64,000 nucleotides of DNA from positions 54,157 through 118,156 of the forward strand of contig NZ_DAIDJE010000097.1 in the NCBI RefSeq assembly GCF_027451485.1, written 5' to 3'. The notes under the pieces were generated by a model, which saw nothing but the letters and a program-made list of their open reading frames with translations, was not told where the DNA came from and did no database searches. Numbering within the stretch: the first letter of the stretch is position 1; every line of letters starts with the position of its first letter. The position numbers were made by a program, and so were the translations under genes. The stretch is from Bradyrhizobium sp. (GTDB lineage: Bacteria > Pseudomonadota > Alphaproteobacteria > Rhizobiales > Xanthobacteraceae). Below are positions 42,387 to 52,265 of the stretch, one piece after another.

Positions 42387-43016
42387 TTAGTGGCCGATGA
42401 TCATGGCGCGCAGACTCTTCGGCACCAGAACCGCCAGAAGAACATGGATTGCAAGAAAGGCGACAATCGTCGACATGCAGAAGAAATGCACATATCGAGC
42501 TATGTCATAGCCGCCGAACAACGCCGTCAGATACTGAAACTGCACCGGCTTCCAAATCGACAGTCCCGAAAGCACAATGACAATGCCGACGGCGATAATG
42601 CCGGCGTAAAGCAGCCTCTGCACCTGGTTATACTTGCTTAGGTCATCGTGCGAGAGGCGGAAGGTCAGCGCCGCCACCGCGTCCGAGATCACGCCGCGCG
42701 GCGAAATCGGCAACAGCTTTTTCTTGAACCGTCCGGTCACAAAGCCCGTAACGAGATAGGCAAGGCCGTTGACCATCAAGAGCCACATTGCCGCAAAATG
42801 CCAGAGCAGCGCGCCGCCCAGCCAGCCGCCGAGGGTGACTGTGCGCGAGAATGTGAGCGAGTTGAACAAAGGCGATGCGTCGTAGATTTGCAATCCCGAC
42901 ATGATCATCAGGATGATGGCGACGGCGTTGGTCCAATGCATCACGCGTACCCAGGCCGGCTGAATGACCCTGGAGGCGGTTGCGGTGCGCTGCTCGGCGG
43001 CTGCAAGGCTGGTCAT
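42387..43016 (-). CDS. Cytochrome b561-type membrane protein
   Basis: 209 residues from ATG 43016 (MTSLAAAEQRTATASR); a more distal start at 43133 is not supported. Four to five membrane helices. Haem histidines are in WVRVMHWTNAVAIILMI, WHFAAMWLLMV and YVHFFCMSTIVAFLAIHVLLAV. It probably transfers electrons from the quinone pool to the molybdopterin enzyme encoded immediately downstream in the same operon. Confidence 0.82.
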   Translation of the reverse strand: MTSLAAAEQRTATASRVIQPAWVRVMHWTNAVAIILMIMSGLQIYDASPLFNSLTFSRTVTLGGWLGGALLWHFAAMWLLMVNGLAYLVTGFVTGRFKKKLLPISPRGVISDAVAALTFRLSHDDLSKYNQVQRLLYAGIIAVGIVIVLSGLSIWKPVQFQYLTALFGGYDIARYVHFFCMSTIVAFLAIHVLLAVLVPKSLRAMIIGH

Positions 43017-43133
43017 GATGTCCCGTCGCTGAAAGCCTACTGACCCATATACGCCGAAAACTTCCGCTCCGTTACTGCCGAAACACCTCCGAACGGCCGG
43101 GAAATCTGCCGACCGCCCCGGAAGGGTGGTCAC

Positions 43134-43162
43134 AAAAAAGCGAGCCGGGCGTCCCGGCTCGC
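43134..43162 (-). terminator. Rho-independent terminator after fasciclin gene
   Basis: GCGAGCCGGG and CCCGGCTCGC (43140-43162) form a 10-bp stem with a 3-nt loop. On the minus strand it is followed by six T. It lies just after the fasciclin stop at 43174. Confidence 0.85.
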
Positions 43163-43173
43163 GAGGGTGGCGG

Positions 43174-43728
43174 TTAGGACGCCGGGATCAGGACGGTGTC
43201 GATCACATGGATCACGCCGTTCGACTGATTGACGTTGGGGATGGTGATGGCAGCGGTGTCGCCCTTGGCATCGACGATCCAGCTCTTGCCGCCATCCTTC
43301 TTCACCGTCAGTTCCTCGCCTTCCACCGTCTTGAGCTTCTTGCCGTCGGTCAGATCGGACGCCTCAAGTTTGCCTGGCACCACGTGGTAGGTCAGGATTT
43401 TGGTCAGAGCCGCCTTGTTCGCGGGCTTGACGAGATTGTCGACCGTACCGGGCGGCAACTTGCCGAACGCCGCGTTGGTCGGCGCGAAAACAGTGAACGG
43501 GCCCTTGCCTTCCAGCGTCGATACCAGACCGGCGGCCTTCACCGCTGCAACGAGCGTGGTGTGGTCCTTCGAGTTCACGGCATTCTGGATAATGTTTCTG
43601 GACGGATACATCGCCGCGCCGCCGACCATCACGGTCTTCTCTTGCGCGCCGACCGGCGCAACGAAGCTTGCGGTCAGGGCTAGGGCACCAAAGGCAACAG
43701 CAGAAAGCAAGTCAACACGCTTGGACAT
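43174..43728 (-). CDS. Secreted fasciclin (FAS1) domain protein
   Basis: 184 residues. Signal peptide MSKRVDLLSAVAFGALAL... ending PVGAQ. The FAS1 fold is shown by NIIQNAVNSKDHTTLVAAVKAAGL (two helices), GPFTVFAPTNAAFGKLP, ILTYHVVPGKL and NGVIHVIDTVLIP. FAS1 proteins mediate adhesion; single-domain rhizobial forms have been linked to symbiosis and to envelope interaction. ATG 43728 follows GGGAG; an upstream ATG 43767 is rejected. Confidence 0.9.
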   Translation of the reverse strand: MSKRVDLLSAVAFGALALTASFVAPVGAQEKTVMVGGAAMYPSRNIIQNAVNSKDHTTLVAAVKAAGLVSTLEGKGPFTVFAPTNAAFGKLPPGTVDNLVKPANKAALTKILTYHVVPGKLEASDLTDGKKLKTVEGEELTVKKDGGKSWIVDAKGDTAAITIPNVNQSNGVIHVIDTVLIPAS

Positions 43729-43981
43729 CGAAAGGTCTCCCGAATGATTGATGTGGCTCGCGGGCATCCGCGGCCGATGAGGGCAACGGCGACGAAGGTC
43801 TCGGGCTCGCGCCTTGGGGATGACCCCGTCGTCGTTGGGCCGAGCTACGGGAGTTTTCGTGAGGGGTTTCGAACAAAAATTCTTTGCGCCCAGTGAAACT
43901 ATCCGGCCGCATGAACGTGTGCTGCCGCGTCGGCCTCACACCGTGCGGCCCGCGCTGGCTCCTTCCTTGCGATGCTTTTCG

Positions 43982-44743
43982 TCAGTCGCGATTGGCCGGC
44001 GTCTGGATAAAACCCCGGTTCCAAGTCGGGCTGATCAGGATTTCGTTGACGCAAACCCGCGGCGGCAGGCTTGCGACGAAAGCTATGGTCCGCCCGAGGT
44101 CCTCTGGTTGCAGCATCTTCGCCTTTTCCTGCTCGGAAGGCACAACCGGACGCTGGTTCAGGATCGGTGTTGCCACCTCACCCGGCGACAGGCAGCAGGC
44201 CCGCAAACCGTTGACGCATTCGTCCATGTTGAAGGAGTGGGTCAGCGCCAGCACGGCATGTTTGGTGGTGGTGTAGGCCGGGCCCGGCATCTTCGATACG
44301 TGGCGGCCAGCCCACGACGCCACGTTGATGATGCAGCCGTCCTTTTGCGACCGCATGGCGGGGAGCACGGCGCGCATGCAGTAGAGAACGCCATTAAGGT
44401 TGATGTCCACCAGCTTGTTCCAGCCTTCGAGCTCCATGTCCGCCCATCGCCGCTTGGGAACATTGATACCGGCGCTGTTCACGAGGAGGTCGATACGTCC
44501 GTAATCGGCCACAATCCGGCTGGCAGCCTTTTCAACGTCGGCCGCAACGCTCACGTCGAGCGGAATGGAGCTCGCCTCGCCACCGCTTTTGCCAATCTTC
44601 GCAACGACGGTGTCGAGGGCGTCTTTCCGGCGTCCTGACACCACCACTAACCAGCCCTCGGCGGCGAGGGCCTCAGCCCCGGCCTGGCCGATGCCGCTGC
44701 CGCCGCCGGTGACCCAAGCCACGCGTTTGCCGTTATTTGCCAT
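43982..44743 (-). CDS. Short-chain dehydrogenase/reductase
   Basis: 253 residues, classical SDR. The cofactor loop is TGGGSGIGQAGAEAL and the NAG-type strand is LVNSAGIN. The catalytic Ser-Tyr-Lys set lies around NVASWAG and PAYTTTKHA. The cofactor is likely NADP(H) or NAD(H); substrate unknown. It diverges from the malonyl-CoA synthetase gene. Confidence 0.85.
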   Translation of the reverse strand: MANNGKRVAWVTGGGSGIGQAGAEALAAEGWLVVVSGRRKDALDTVVAKIGKSGGEASSIPLDVSVAADVEKAASRIVADYGRIDLLVNSAGINVPKRRWADMELEGWNKLVDINLNGVLYCMRAVLPAMRSQKDGCIINVASWAGRHVSKMPGPAYTTTKHAVLALTHSFNMDECVNGLRACCLSPGEVATPILNQRPVVPSEQEKAKMLQPEDLGRTIAFVASLPPRVCVNEILISPTWNRGFIQTPANRD

Positions 44744-44848
44744 GCGAACCGTCTCCGTTGCCTTCTAAAGGGCCTCTTTGCTAGTGAAATGCCGAGAGAT
44801 AAGAGATGATGCGGCCGCTAGCGCCGCTCTTGCCGATCGGAATGATGC

Positions 44849-46390
44849 ATGAATGCGCAGCACAAAACCACCGTGAACGCCAACCTGTTTTCCCGGCTGT
44901 TCGACGGCGTCGACGATCCGCGCCGCGTGGCCATTGAAACCCATGACGGCAAGCACATCAGCTACGGCGATTTGATCGCGCGCGCCGGACAGATCGCCAA
45001 CGTGCTGGTCGATCGCGGCGTGAAGCCGGGCGACCGGGTTGCCGCGCAAACCGAGAAGTCGGTGACCGGGCTTGTGCTCTATCTCGCCGTCGTGCGCGCC
45101 GGCGCGGTCTTCCTGCCGCTCAACACGGCCTATACGCTCAACGAGCTGGAATATTTTATCAGTGATGCCGAGCCGTCGCTGGTGGTATGCGACCCCTCAA
45201 AGGCTGCCGGGATCGCGGTGATCGCAGCAAAGGTCCACGCCAGGGTCGAAACGCTCGGGCCGGACGGCAACGGATCGCTGACGGAAGCCGCCGACAAGGC
45301 GCAGTCTGCCTTTGTCACCGTGCCGCGCACGAACGACGATCTCGCCGCCATCCTCTACACTTCCGGAACCACGGGGCGTTCAAAAGGCGCGATGCTGACG
45401 CACGACAATCTGGCGTCGAACTCGCTGACGCTGGTCCATTACTGGCGCTTCACCGACAAGGACGTTCTGATCCACGCGCTGCCGATCTATCATACCCACG
45501 GCCTGTTCGTGGCGAGCAACGTTACGCTGTTTGCGCGCGGGTCGATGATCTTCCTGCCGAAGTTCGATCCCGATCTGATCATCAAGCTGATGGCGCGTGC
45601 CACCGTGCTGATGGGCGTGCCGACCTTCTATACGCGCCTTCTGCAGAACCCCGCGCTGAACAGGGAAACCACCAAACACATGCGGCTGTTCGTGTCGGGC
45701 TCGGCGCCGCTGCTTGCCGATACGCACCGGGAATGGTTCGCCCGCACCGGCCATGCCGTGCTCGAGCGCTACGGCATGACCGAAACAAACATGAATACCT
45801 CGAACCCATACGACGGCGAACGCGTTGCCGGCGCGGTGGGCCATGCGCTGCCCGGCGTTTCGGTGCGCGTCACCGATCCGGAGACCGGCAGAGTGCTCGG
45901 CGCCGAAGAAATCGGCATGATCGAAGTCAAGGGCCCGAACGTGTTCAAGGGCTATTGGCGGATGCCGGAAAAGACCAAGGCGGAATTCCGCGACGACGGC
46001 TTCTTCATCACTGGCGACATCGGCAAGATCGACGCCAAGGACTACGTGCATATTCTCGGCCGCGGCAAGGATCTCGTGATCTCCGGCGGCTTCAACGTCT
46101 ACCCCAAGGAAATCGAGAGCGAGATCGATGCCATGCCGGGCGTGATCGAATCCGCCGTGATCGGCGTGCCTCATGCCGATTTCGGCGAGGGCGTCACCGC
46201 GGTCGTGGTCTGTGAGAAGAAAGCCAAGGTCGACGAGGCAACCGTATTGAAGGCACTCGACGGGCGATTGGCAAAATTCAAGATGCCAAAGCGCGTGTTC
46301 GTCGTCGACGAACTGCCGCGTAACACCATGGGCAAGGTGCAGAAGAACGTCTTGCGCGAAACGTACAAGGATATCTACGCGGGCAAATAG
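44849..46390 (+). CDS. matB: Malonyl-CoA synthetase (MatB-like acyl-CoA ligase)
   Basis: ANL-superfamily ligase, 513 residues, activating malonate (or methylmalonate) to its CoA ester. Motifs: AMP-binding loop LYTSGTTGRSKGAML, YGMTETNM, GDIGKID, and the C-terminal lysine in RNTMGKVQKN. The segments AVVRAGAVFLPLNTAYTL and PIYHTHGLFVASN are typical of rhizobial malonyl-CoA synthetases. The usual partners (malonyl-CoA decarboxylase, dicarboxylate carrier) are not adjacent. Exact substrate is inferred. Confidence 0.88.
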   Translation: MNAQHKTTVNANLFSRLFDGVDDPRRVAIETHDGKHISYGDLIARAGQIANVLVDRGVKPGDRVAAQTEKSVTGLVLYLAVVRAGAVFLPLNTAYTLNELEYFISDAEPSLVVCDPSKAAGIAVIAAKVHARVETLGPDGNGSLTEAADKAQSAFVTVPRTNDDLAAILYTSGTTGRSKGAMLTHDNLASNSLTLVHYWRFTDKDVLIHALPIYHTHGLFVASNVTLFARGSMIFLPKFDPDLIIKLMARATVLMGVPTFYTRLLQNPALNRETTKHMRLFVSGSAPLLADTHREWFARTGHAVLERYGMTETNMNTSNPYDGERVAGAVGHALPGVSVRVTDPETGRVLGAEEIGMIEVKGPNVFKGYWRMPEKTKAEFRDDGFFITGDIGKIDAKDYVHILGRGKDLVISGGFNVYPKEIESEIDAMPGVIESAVIGVPHADFGEGVTAVVVCEKKAKVDEATVLKALDGRLAKFKMPKRVFVVDELPRNTMGKVQKNVLRETYKDIYAGK

Positions 46391-46420
46391 TCCTGATACG
46401 AACCAGCGGCGGGGCAGGGA

Positions 46421-46921
46421 ATGGTAAGTCGAGACCTAGCGGATAGGCTCGTCCTATATTTGCAGGACGCTGAAGATGCCCTGGAGCGCGCAAGTCGCGC
46501 TGCGTCCGGCTTTCCTAAAGAAGAACGACTGAAGTTCAGCGAGGTGATCTACGACCTTATCGCGGCTCTACAGTCCGACGTCTGGAAGCCCATCTACGAT
46601 GAGTACCCTGACCTTGCGCCGGAATACGAAAGCTTCGAGCCGCCGACCATCTGCAGCGAATTGACTTGGGAGGAGGTTGAACTCCCGCCGGAACTGACCG
46701 AGGACGACGTCGACGAAATTCTGTTCTCACTGTTGAGGTCACATTGGCAAAAGGTCGCGCTCGTTCTCGCCAACACGCGCGATATCTGCTATATTGAGGG
46801 ATTCTCAAGCGACTACGAGATTTTTGCTGCACGGCTTCGCTGGCTGTCCGACAAGGACAAAATCGAAGGTATCGGCGATTTGCGGATGTGGCGCCACAGC
46901 GAGGTTCGGCTGAAAGACTAG
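46421..46921 (+). CDS. Acidic hypothetical protein
   Basis: 166 residues, acidic. N-terminal helix pair (LADRLVLYLQDAEDALERAS, KFSEVIYDLIAALQ), an acidic Glu/Pro loop, and a C-terminal half with aromatic positions. It is 30 bp after matB, so possibly co-transcribed; it meets the TSUP gene tail to tail with 0 bp between. No family is recognised. Confidence 0.6.
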   Translation: MVSRDLADRLVLYLQDAEDALERASRAASGFPKEERLKFSEVIYDLIAALQSDVWKPIYDEYPDLAPEYESFEPPTICSELTWEEVELPPELTEDDVDEILFSLLRSHWQKVALVLANTRDICYIEGFSSDYEIFAARLRWLSDKDKIEGIGDLRMWRHSEVRLKD

Positions 46922-47785
46922 CTAACCGCCGTTCCACAGGCTGATCGCAAAGCGCGTGCCGACGATGAGGAGATACGTCCCGTAGGCCCGCTCGAGCGTC
47001 TTTTTCGACAGCGCGTGCGCGACCTTCACGCCGAGAGGGGCGGTCAACAGGCTCGTCGGCATCACCAGCACCGCACCGATCAGCGAGACGTAGCCGAGCG
47101 CAAGGGGCGGTTGTAGCGCCGCGACGTCGGGATAATGGGCGGCCGCCGGCCAGCCAGCATAGATATAGCCGAGCGCCCCCGGGATTGAGACGAGTACCGC
47201 GATCGCGGACGAGGTCGCAACGCCCTGATGGATCGGGCGGCCGTAGAACGTCATCAGCAAATTGGCAAACAGCCCGCCACCGACGCCCATCAGCGTCGCC
47301 AATAGACCGACAAAGAAGCCGAACATGCGCATAAACAGCCCCTTCGGAAGATCGTCGCCGAGCTTCCAGTTCTCGTTGGCGGTCAGCAGCCGCACGGTCG
47401 CGAAATAGGCCACCAGCACGAACACGATCTTGAAGAGCCGCTCCGGCGCATAGCGTGCGATCACGCTGCCGGAAAGGACGCCTATCAGAATTGGCAACCA
47501 CCAGGCATGCAGGACCCCCTTGTCGATAGCACCTCGGGCGTAATGGGCTCGGTAGGAGCTGATCGAGGTCGGAATGATGACGGCAAGCGAAGTGCCGACG
47601 CAAAGCGGCATCCGCACCTCGAGCGGAACGCCGGCAACGCGAAAACACTCGTAAAACACCGGCACCAGAATGGCGCCGCCGCCGATTCCGAACACGCCGG
47701 CAAGAAACCCGGCGAGCGCCCCGACGGCAATCAGTAATGCGGCCAGTTCAAGAACTTCCGAGACGTTGAGTCCGGCGATGGTCAT
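46922..47785 (-). CDS. TSUP-family (TauE/SafE) membrane exporter
   Basis: 287 residues with about eight membrane helices. The family signature is GFLAGVFGIGGGAILVPVFYE near the N-terminus, repeated in weaker form by LLATLMGVGGGLFANLLMTFYGRP, as expected for the internal two-fold repeat. Members move sulfonates, sulfite or other organic anions across the inner membrane; the substrate here is unknown. The 251-bp gap between it and sdhC should contain the sdh promoter; no strong motif stood out. Confidence 0.85.
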   Translation of the reverse strand: MTIAGLNVSEVLELAALLIAVGALAGFLAGVFGIGGGAILVPVFYECFRVAGVPLEVRMPLCVGTSLAVIIPTSISSYRAHYARGAIDKGVLHAWWLPILIGVLSGSVIARYAPERLFKIVFVLVAYFATVRLLTANENWKLGDDLPKGLFMRMFGFFVGLLATLMGVGGGLFANLLMTFYGRPIHQGVATSSAIAVLVSIPGALGYIYAGWPAAAHYPDVAALQPPLALGYVSLIGAVLVMPTSLLTAPLGVKVAHALSKKTLERAYGTYLLIVGTRFAISLWNGG

Positions 47786-48036
47786 CGTGCCCCAATTCCT
47801 GCACCGGTTGGGTGCGCGTTCATGAATCGTGCTTCAGGTATACCAGCGATACCACGCCGCGCCTTTGTTCAGTCCCCCAATAATGCAAGGCTCATCTGAA
47901 GCTATGAACTCACGTTCGCAGAACAGGGATTCTGCCATTGCACTGGCTGTTTCGACTTCGTAAATAGAAATCGTCTACCGCGATCCCAACGAAGGGCTCT
48001 TCGCGGAGTCCCGCCAAACCGTCAAAGCGCCCCCCG

Positions 48037-48435
48037 ATGACCGCCAGGATCGAAAGACCGCTTTCTCCACACATACAAACCTATCGGTGGACGCTGACGA
48101 TGTTTCTCTCCATCGTCCATCGCGCGACCGGAATAGCGCTTTATGTCGGCACCTTGCTGCTGGCGTGGTGGCTGATCGCGGCCGCGTCCGGCCCGACCGC
48201 CTATGGCCATGTCCATGACTTCATCGCAAGCTTCATCGGGCGCCTGATCGTATTCGGATACACATGGGCGCTGCTGCATCATTTGTTCAGCGGCATCCGG
48301 CATCTCGTCTGGGACCTGGGCTACGGCTTCAAGGCAAACGAGCGCGAAACCATGACCTGGGGCGCACTGGTCGCCGGGATTTCGGCAACCGTGTTGCTCT
48401 GGATCATCGCCTATATGATCGGAGGCGGCCGATGA
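48037..48435 (+). CDS. sdhC: Succinate dehydrogenase cytochrome b556 subunit
   Basis: Membrane anchor of complex II, 132 residues, three helices. It shows [19 protein letters not shown] with SIVHRATG, the quinone-site Ser/Arg region, and the haem-ligating His in [14 protein letters not shown]. Its stop overlaps sdhD's start (ATGA). Confidence 0.95.
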   Translation: MTARIERPLSPHIQTYRWTLTMFLSIVHRATGIALYVGTLLLAWWLIAAASGPTAYGHVHDFIASFIGRLIVFGYTWALLHHLFSGIRHLVWDLGYGFKANERETMTWGALVAGISATVLLWIIAYMIGGGR

Positions 48436-48833
48436 GCGCGCCCAACGTCGTGAAATCGATGCGGACACCGCTTGGCCGTGTTCGCAGTCTCGGATCTTCG
48501 CACTCCGGGACGACGGACTTCTGGCGTCAGCGCATCACCGCGGTCGCCATGGTGCTGCTCATGGTGCCGGTGATTGTCGTGGTGATGATGATGCTCGGCA
48601 GCAACCATGCCGGAGCCGCGCAGATGCTCGGCTCGCCGCTGGTTGCGATCATCCTGCTGCTCTTCATCGTCGCCAGCACCTGGCATATGAAAATCGGCAT
48701 GCAGGTTGTGATCGAGGACTATGTGCACCACGAGTCGCTGAAGCTCGCCGCGATCATGGCCAATAATTTCTTCTCGTTCGCGGTCGCGCTGGCCTCGATC
48801 TACGCCATCCTCAAACTTGCGGGCGGAGTGTAA
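48432..48833 (+). CDS. sdhD: Succinate dehydrogenase hydrophobic anchor subunit
   Basis: 133 residues from ATG 48432 ([20 protein letters not shown]). Three membrane helices; [18 protein letters not shown] contains the conserved His and the Asp-Tyr of the quinone site. The frame open to 48264 covers sdhC in another register and is rejected. The next gene begins 2 bp after its stop. Confidence 0.93.
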   Translation: MSAPNVVKSMRTPLGRVRSLGSSHSGTTDFWRQRITAVAMVLLMVPVIVVVMMMLGSNHAGAAQMLGSPLVAIILLLFIVASTWHMKIGMQVVIEDYVHHESLKLAAIMANNFFSFAVALASIYAILKLAGGV

Positions 48834-48835
48834 CA

Positions 48836-50677
48836 ATGAGCGCGGGCGGAAACGGTTCGGCGGACGGCAAGGGTGGCCCGGCCTCCAGCCGCAAGGCCTA
48901 TCCCATCGAAGACCATACCTATGATGTCGTGGTGGTCGGCGCCGGTGGCGCCGGCTTGCGCGCCGTCGTCGGTTGCAGCGAGGCCGGGCTTCGCACCGCC
49001 TGCATCACCAAGGTATTTCCGACCCGCTCGCATACGGTGGCCGCCCAGGGCGGCATCTCCGCTGCACTTGGCAACATGCATCCCGACGACTGGCGCTGGC
49101 ACATGTACGACACCGTCAAGGGTTCGGACTGGCTCGGCGACCAGGATGCGATCGAGTACATGGTGCGCAATGCACCCGAGGCGGTTTACGAGCTCGAACA
49201 TTGGGGCGTGCCGTTCTCGCGCACCGAGGACGGCAAGATCTATCAGCGGCCCTTCGGCGGCATGACGTTGGACTACGGCAAGGGCCAGGCGCAGCGCACC
49301 TGCGCCGCCGCGGACCGCACCGGCCACGCGATGCTTCACACGATGTATGGTCAGGCGCTGCGGCATTCGGCCGAATTCTACATCGAGTTCTTCGCCATCG
49401 ATCTGATCATGGATGATCAGGGCGCCTGCCGCGGCGTGATCGCATTGAAGCTCGACGACGGCACGCTGCATCGCTTCCGCGCCCAGACGACGATTCTCGC
49501 GACGGGCGGCTATGGCCGTGCTTACGCCTCCTGCACCTCCGCCCATACCTGCACCGGCGACGGTGGCGGCATGACGTTGCGCGCCGGTCTGCCGCTCCAG
49601 GACATGGAATTTGTCCAGTTCCACCCGACCGGAATTTACGGCGCAGGATGTCTCGTCACCGAAGGCGCCCGCGGCGAAGGCGGCTATCTCGTCAATTCGG
49701 AAGGTGAGCGCTTCATGGAACGCTATGCGCCCTCCGCTAAGGATCTCGCCTCGCGCGATGTTGTCTCGCGCGCGATGACCATCGAAATTCGCGAGGGCCG
49801 CGGCGTCGGCAAGAAGAAGGATCACATCTTCCTGCACCTCGATCATCTCGACCCGAAGGTGCTGCACGAGCGACTGCCCGGCATTTCCGAATCGGCGAGG
49901 ATCTTCGCCAATGTCGACGTCACGCGCGAGCCGATCCCGATCGTACCGACCGTGCACTATAATATGGGCGGCATCCCGACCAACTATCACGCCGAGGTGC
50001 TGACCAAGAAGAACGGTGATGACAACGCCGTCGTGCCCGGCCTGATGGCGATCGGCGAAGCGGCCTGCGTCTCGGTGCACGGCGCCAACCGGCTAGGGTC
50101 GAACTCGCTGATCGATCTCGTGGTGTTCGGCCGTGCGGCCGCCTTGCGCTGCGCCGAGAAGATCACGCCGAACGGCAAACAGGCGGACTTGCCCGCCGAT
50201 TCCGCCGACAAGGCGCTCGGCCGGCTCGATCACTACCGCCATGCGGCGGGCGGCACGCCGACCGCAAAGCTGCGCGAAAGCATGCAGCATGTGATGCAGA
50301 ACAACTGCGCGGTGTTTCGCACCGGCGAGGTGCTGAACGAAGGCCAGAACCTGATTCACAAGGTGCATGGCGGAATCGGCGATATTTCCGTCTCGGACCG
50401 CTCGCTGGTCTGGAATTCAGATCTGGTCGAAACCCTCGAATTCGACAATCTGATCGTTCAGGCCGTGGTGACGATGGATTCCGCGGCCAACCGCACCGAA
50501 AGCCGCGGCGCGCATGCGCGCGAGGATTTCGCTGCCCGCGACGACCAGAACTGGATGAAGCACACCCTGGCCTGGATGGACGACAAGGGTAACACCTCGA
50601 TCGACTACCGCCCGGTGCACAACTACACCATGACCAATGAGGTTCAATACATACCGCCCAAGGCACGGGTGTATTAG
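48836..50677 (+). CDS. sdhA: Succinate dehydrogenase flavoprotein subunit
   Basis: 613 residues. FAD-binding [19 protein letters not shown], covalent-FAD histidine in [16 protein letters not shown], substrate-site motifs in [13 protein letters not shown] and [21 protein letters not shown] (two segments), the catalytic arginine region ([18 protein letters not shown]). It oxidises succinate to fumarate in the TCA cycle. Full length. Confidence 0.97.
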   Translation: MSAGGNGSADGKGGPASSRKAYPIEDHTYDVVVVGAGGAGLRAVVGCSEAGLRTACITKVFPTRSHTVAAQGGISAALGNMHPDDWRWHMYDTVKGSDWLGDQDAIEYMVRNAPEAVYELEHWGVPFSRTEDGKIYQRPFGGMTLDYGKGQAQRTCAAADRTGHAMLHTMYGQALRHSAEFYIEFFAIDLIMDDQGACRGVIALKLDDGTLHRFRAQTTILATGGYGRAYASCTSAHTCTGDGGGMTLRAGLPLQDMEFVQFHPTGIYGAGCLVTEGARGEGGYLVNSEGERFMERYAPSAKDLASRDVVSRAMTIEIREGRGVGKKKDHIFLHLDHLDPKVLHERLPGISESARIFANVDVTREPIPIVPTVHYNMGGIPTNYHAEVLTKKNGDDNAVVPGLMAIGEAACVSVHGANRLGSNSLIDLVVFGRAAALRCAEKITPNGKQADLPADSADKALGRLDHYRHAAGGTPTAKLRESMQHVMQNNCAVFRTGEVLNEGQNLIHKVHGGIGDISVSDRSLVWNSDLVETLEFDNLIVQAVVTMDSAANRTESRGAHAREDFAARDDQNWMKHTLAWMDDKGNTSIDYRPVHNYTMTNEVQYIPPKARVY

Positions 50678-50724
50678 CGAGACTGTCATGCGCGGGCAAA
50701 AGCGCCGAGCGCGTCTTTTTGCAA

Positions 50725-50783
50725 ATGACCGGCGCATCCATCCTTCGAAAAGCGATGGAGTACCGGGTCAGGCCTGGCAATGA
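50725..50783. repeat. Palindromic repeat between sdhA and sdhB
   Basis: The 131-bp sdhA-sdhB gap holds TGACCGGCGCATCCATCC near 50726 and GGGTCAGGCCTGGCAATGACG at 50764-50784. The second half shares GGGTCARGCC-GCAATGACG with the repeats near 11968 and 40199. It is in the middle of an operon, where such palindromes can tune mRNA stability. Confidence 0.45.
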
Positions 50784-50808
50784 CGAGCGAAGGATCGAGG
50801 CGATTAAG

Positions 50809-51591
50809 ATGGTTGAATTCGCACTTCCGAAGAATTCGAAGATCACCGGTGGCAAGGTATGGCCGAGGCCGGCCGGCGCCACCGAAGCGCGCGAATTCAA
50901 GATCTATCGCTGGAATCCGGACGACGGCAAGAACCCGAGCATCGACACCTATTACGTCGACACCCATGACTGTGGCCCGATGGTGCTGGACGGGCTGATC
51001 TGGATCAAGAACCACATCGATCCGACGCTGACGTTCCGCCGCTCCTGCCGAGAAGGTGTCTGCGGCTCCTGCGCGATGAACATCGACGGCCAGAACACGC
51101 TCGCCTGCACCAAATCCATGCACGACGTGAAAGACGGTGCGGTGAAGGTCAATCCGCTGCCGCATCAGCCGGTGGTCAAGGATCTCGTACCCGATCTCAC
51201 CAATTTCTATGCGCAATATGCCTCGATCGAGCCATGGCTGAAGACGACCACGCCAACCCCGCAGCGCGAATGGCGGCAGAGCCATGAGGACCGCGAAAAA
51301 CTCGACGGGCTTTACGAGTGCATCCTTTGCGCCTGCTGCTCGACCTCCTGTCCGAGCTACTGGTGGAACAGCCAGCGCTATCTCGGCCCGGCCGCCTTGT
51401 TGCAGGCAACGCGCTGGGTCAACGACAGCCGCGACGAGTCGACCGGCGAGCGACTCGACAACCTCGAAGATCCGTTCCGCCTTTATCGCTGCCACACGAT
51501 CATGAATTGTGCCAAGGCCTGCCCGAAGGGGCTCAACCCGGCGGAAGCGATTGCCGAACTCAAGCTGAAGATGGTGGAGCGGCAGGTCTAG
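50809..51591 (+). CDS. sdhB: Succinate dehydrogenase iron-sulfur subunit
   Basis: 260 residues from ATG 50809 ([15 protein letters not shown]). [2Fe-2S] site: [18 protein letters not shown]. [4Fe-4S] and [3Fe-4S] sites: [16 protein letters not shown] and [17 protein letters not shown]. It passes electrons from SdhA to quinone. The frame open to 50719 runs through the intergenic repeat and is rejected. Confidence 0.97.
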   Translation: MVEFALPKNSKITGGKVWPRPAGATEAREFKIYRWNPDDGKNPSIDTYYVDTHDCGPMVLDGLIWIKNHIDPTLTFRRSCREGVCGSCAMNIDGQNTLACTKSMHDVKDGAVKVNPLPHQPVVKDLVPDLTNFYAQYASIEPWLKTTTPTPQREWRQSHEDREKLDGLYECILCACCSTSCPSYWWNSQRYLGPAALLQATRWVNDSRDESTGERLDNLEDPFRLYRCHTIMNCAKACPKGLNPAEAIAELKLKMVERQV

Positions 51592-51781
51592 CCGTTACGC
51601 CTTGCGCATGCCGCATCGATCATTCTGAACGCATGGTCGATCGGGGCCGGAAAGCATCTCGCGGCGGACGATCTCAACGGAACCGCGTTCCGGCTTTCCG
51701 GATGATGCCCGAAGCTGGGAACAACACTTGGCTGCCGCGGTTAGCGCCTCGGTCCTGCTGCGACTGAGTGATGATGATGTG

Positions 51782-52006
51782 ATGCCGATCGATCCAGCCG
51801 AAGATCCGCAGATTCCGCCCGGGCATCCCACCGAGCCGCCGCCGGAAGATCCGCCCGGAAATCCGAGGCCGGACATTCCTCCGCCGGTGCGCGAGCCCGG
51901 TGAACCGCAAAGGCCGAATGAACTGCCCGGCGAACTGCCGGATGAATTGCCGGCACCCGTCCCGCCCGGCCCCACCTCGCCGCCGCCGCCGGCCATGGGC
52001 GCATGA
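51782..52006 (+). CDS. Small proline-rich hypothetical protein
   Basis: 74 residues from ATG 51782 (MPIDPAEDPQIPPGHPTE), more than a third proline, with repeated P-P-x-x acidic blocks (EPPPEDPPGNP, ELPGELPDELPAP). Possibly a disordered linker-like protein. No strong ribosome site; an upstream ATG at 51728 is in frame. It may be real because the reading frame keeps a consistent biased composition, but GC-rich repeats can mimic this. Confidence 0.35.
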   Translation: MPIDPAEDPQIPPGHPTEPPPEDPPGNPRPDIPPPVREPGEPQRPNELPGELPDELPAPVPPGPTSPPPPAMGA

Positions 52007-52265
52007 TGTTGGGCACGTGATCAGCAAGCCTTCGGTCGCGGCGTGCCGCCGATTGCCATTTGATCTGACCTCTGAACGCGTGATGAACAGAGATGCGTTC
52101 AGGCAAGCGGCGCAGTGCCGCAGATAAATCCATGTTCCCGTTTGATACCCGCCACAATCCGGCCTAACGCCTGTCTGTTGATCTCCGGCGTTTGTTGATT
52201 CAACTCCTTCCAGATTCTGTCTCCGCCACGACCACCTTCAAGAACTTCGCCGGGACCCAAAGCAC

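Noticed and set aside
43712..43939. Leftward frame upstream of the fasciclin gene
   Set aside because: Ser/Arg/Pro-biased shadow sequence in a promoter region; the fasciclin start is clear at 43728.
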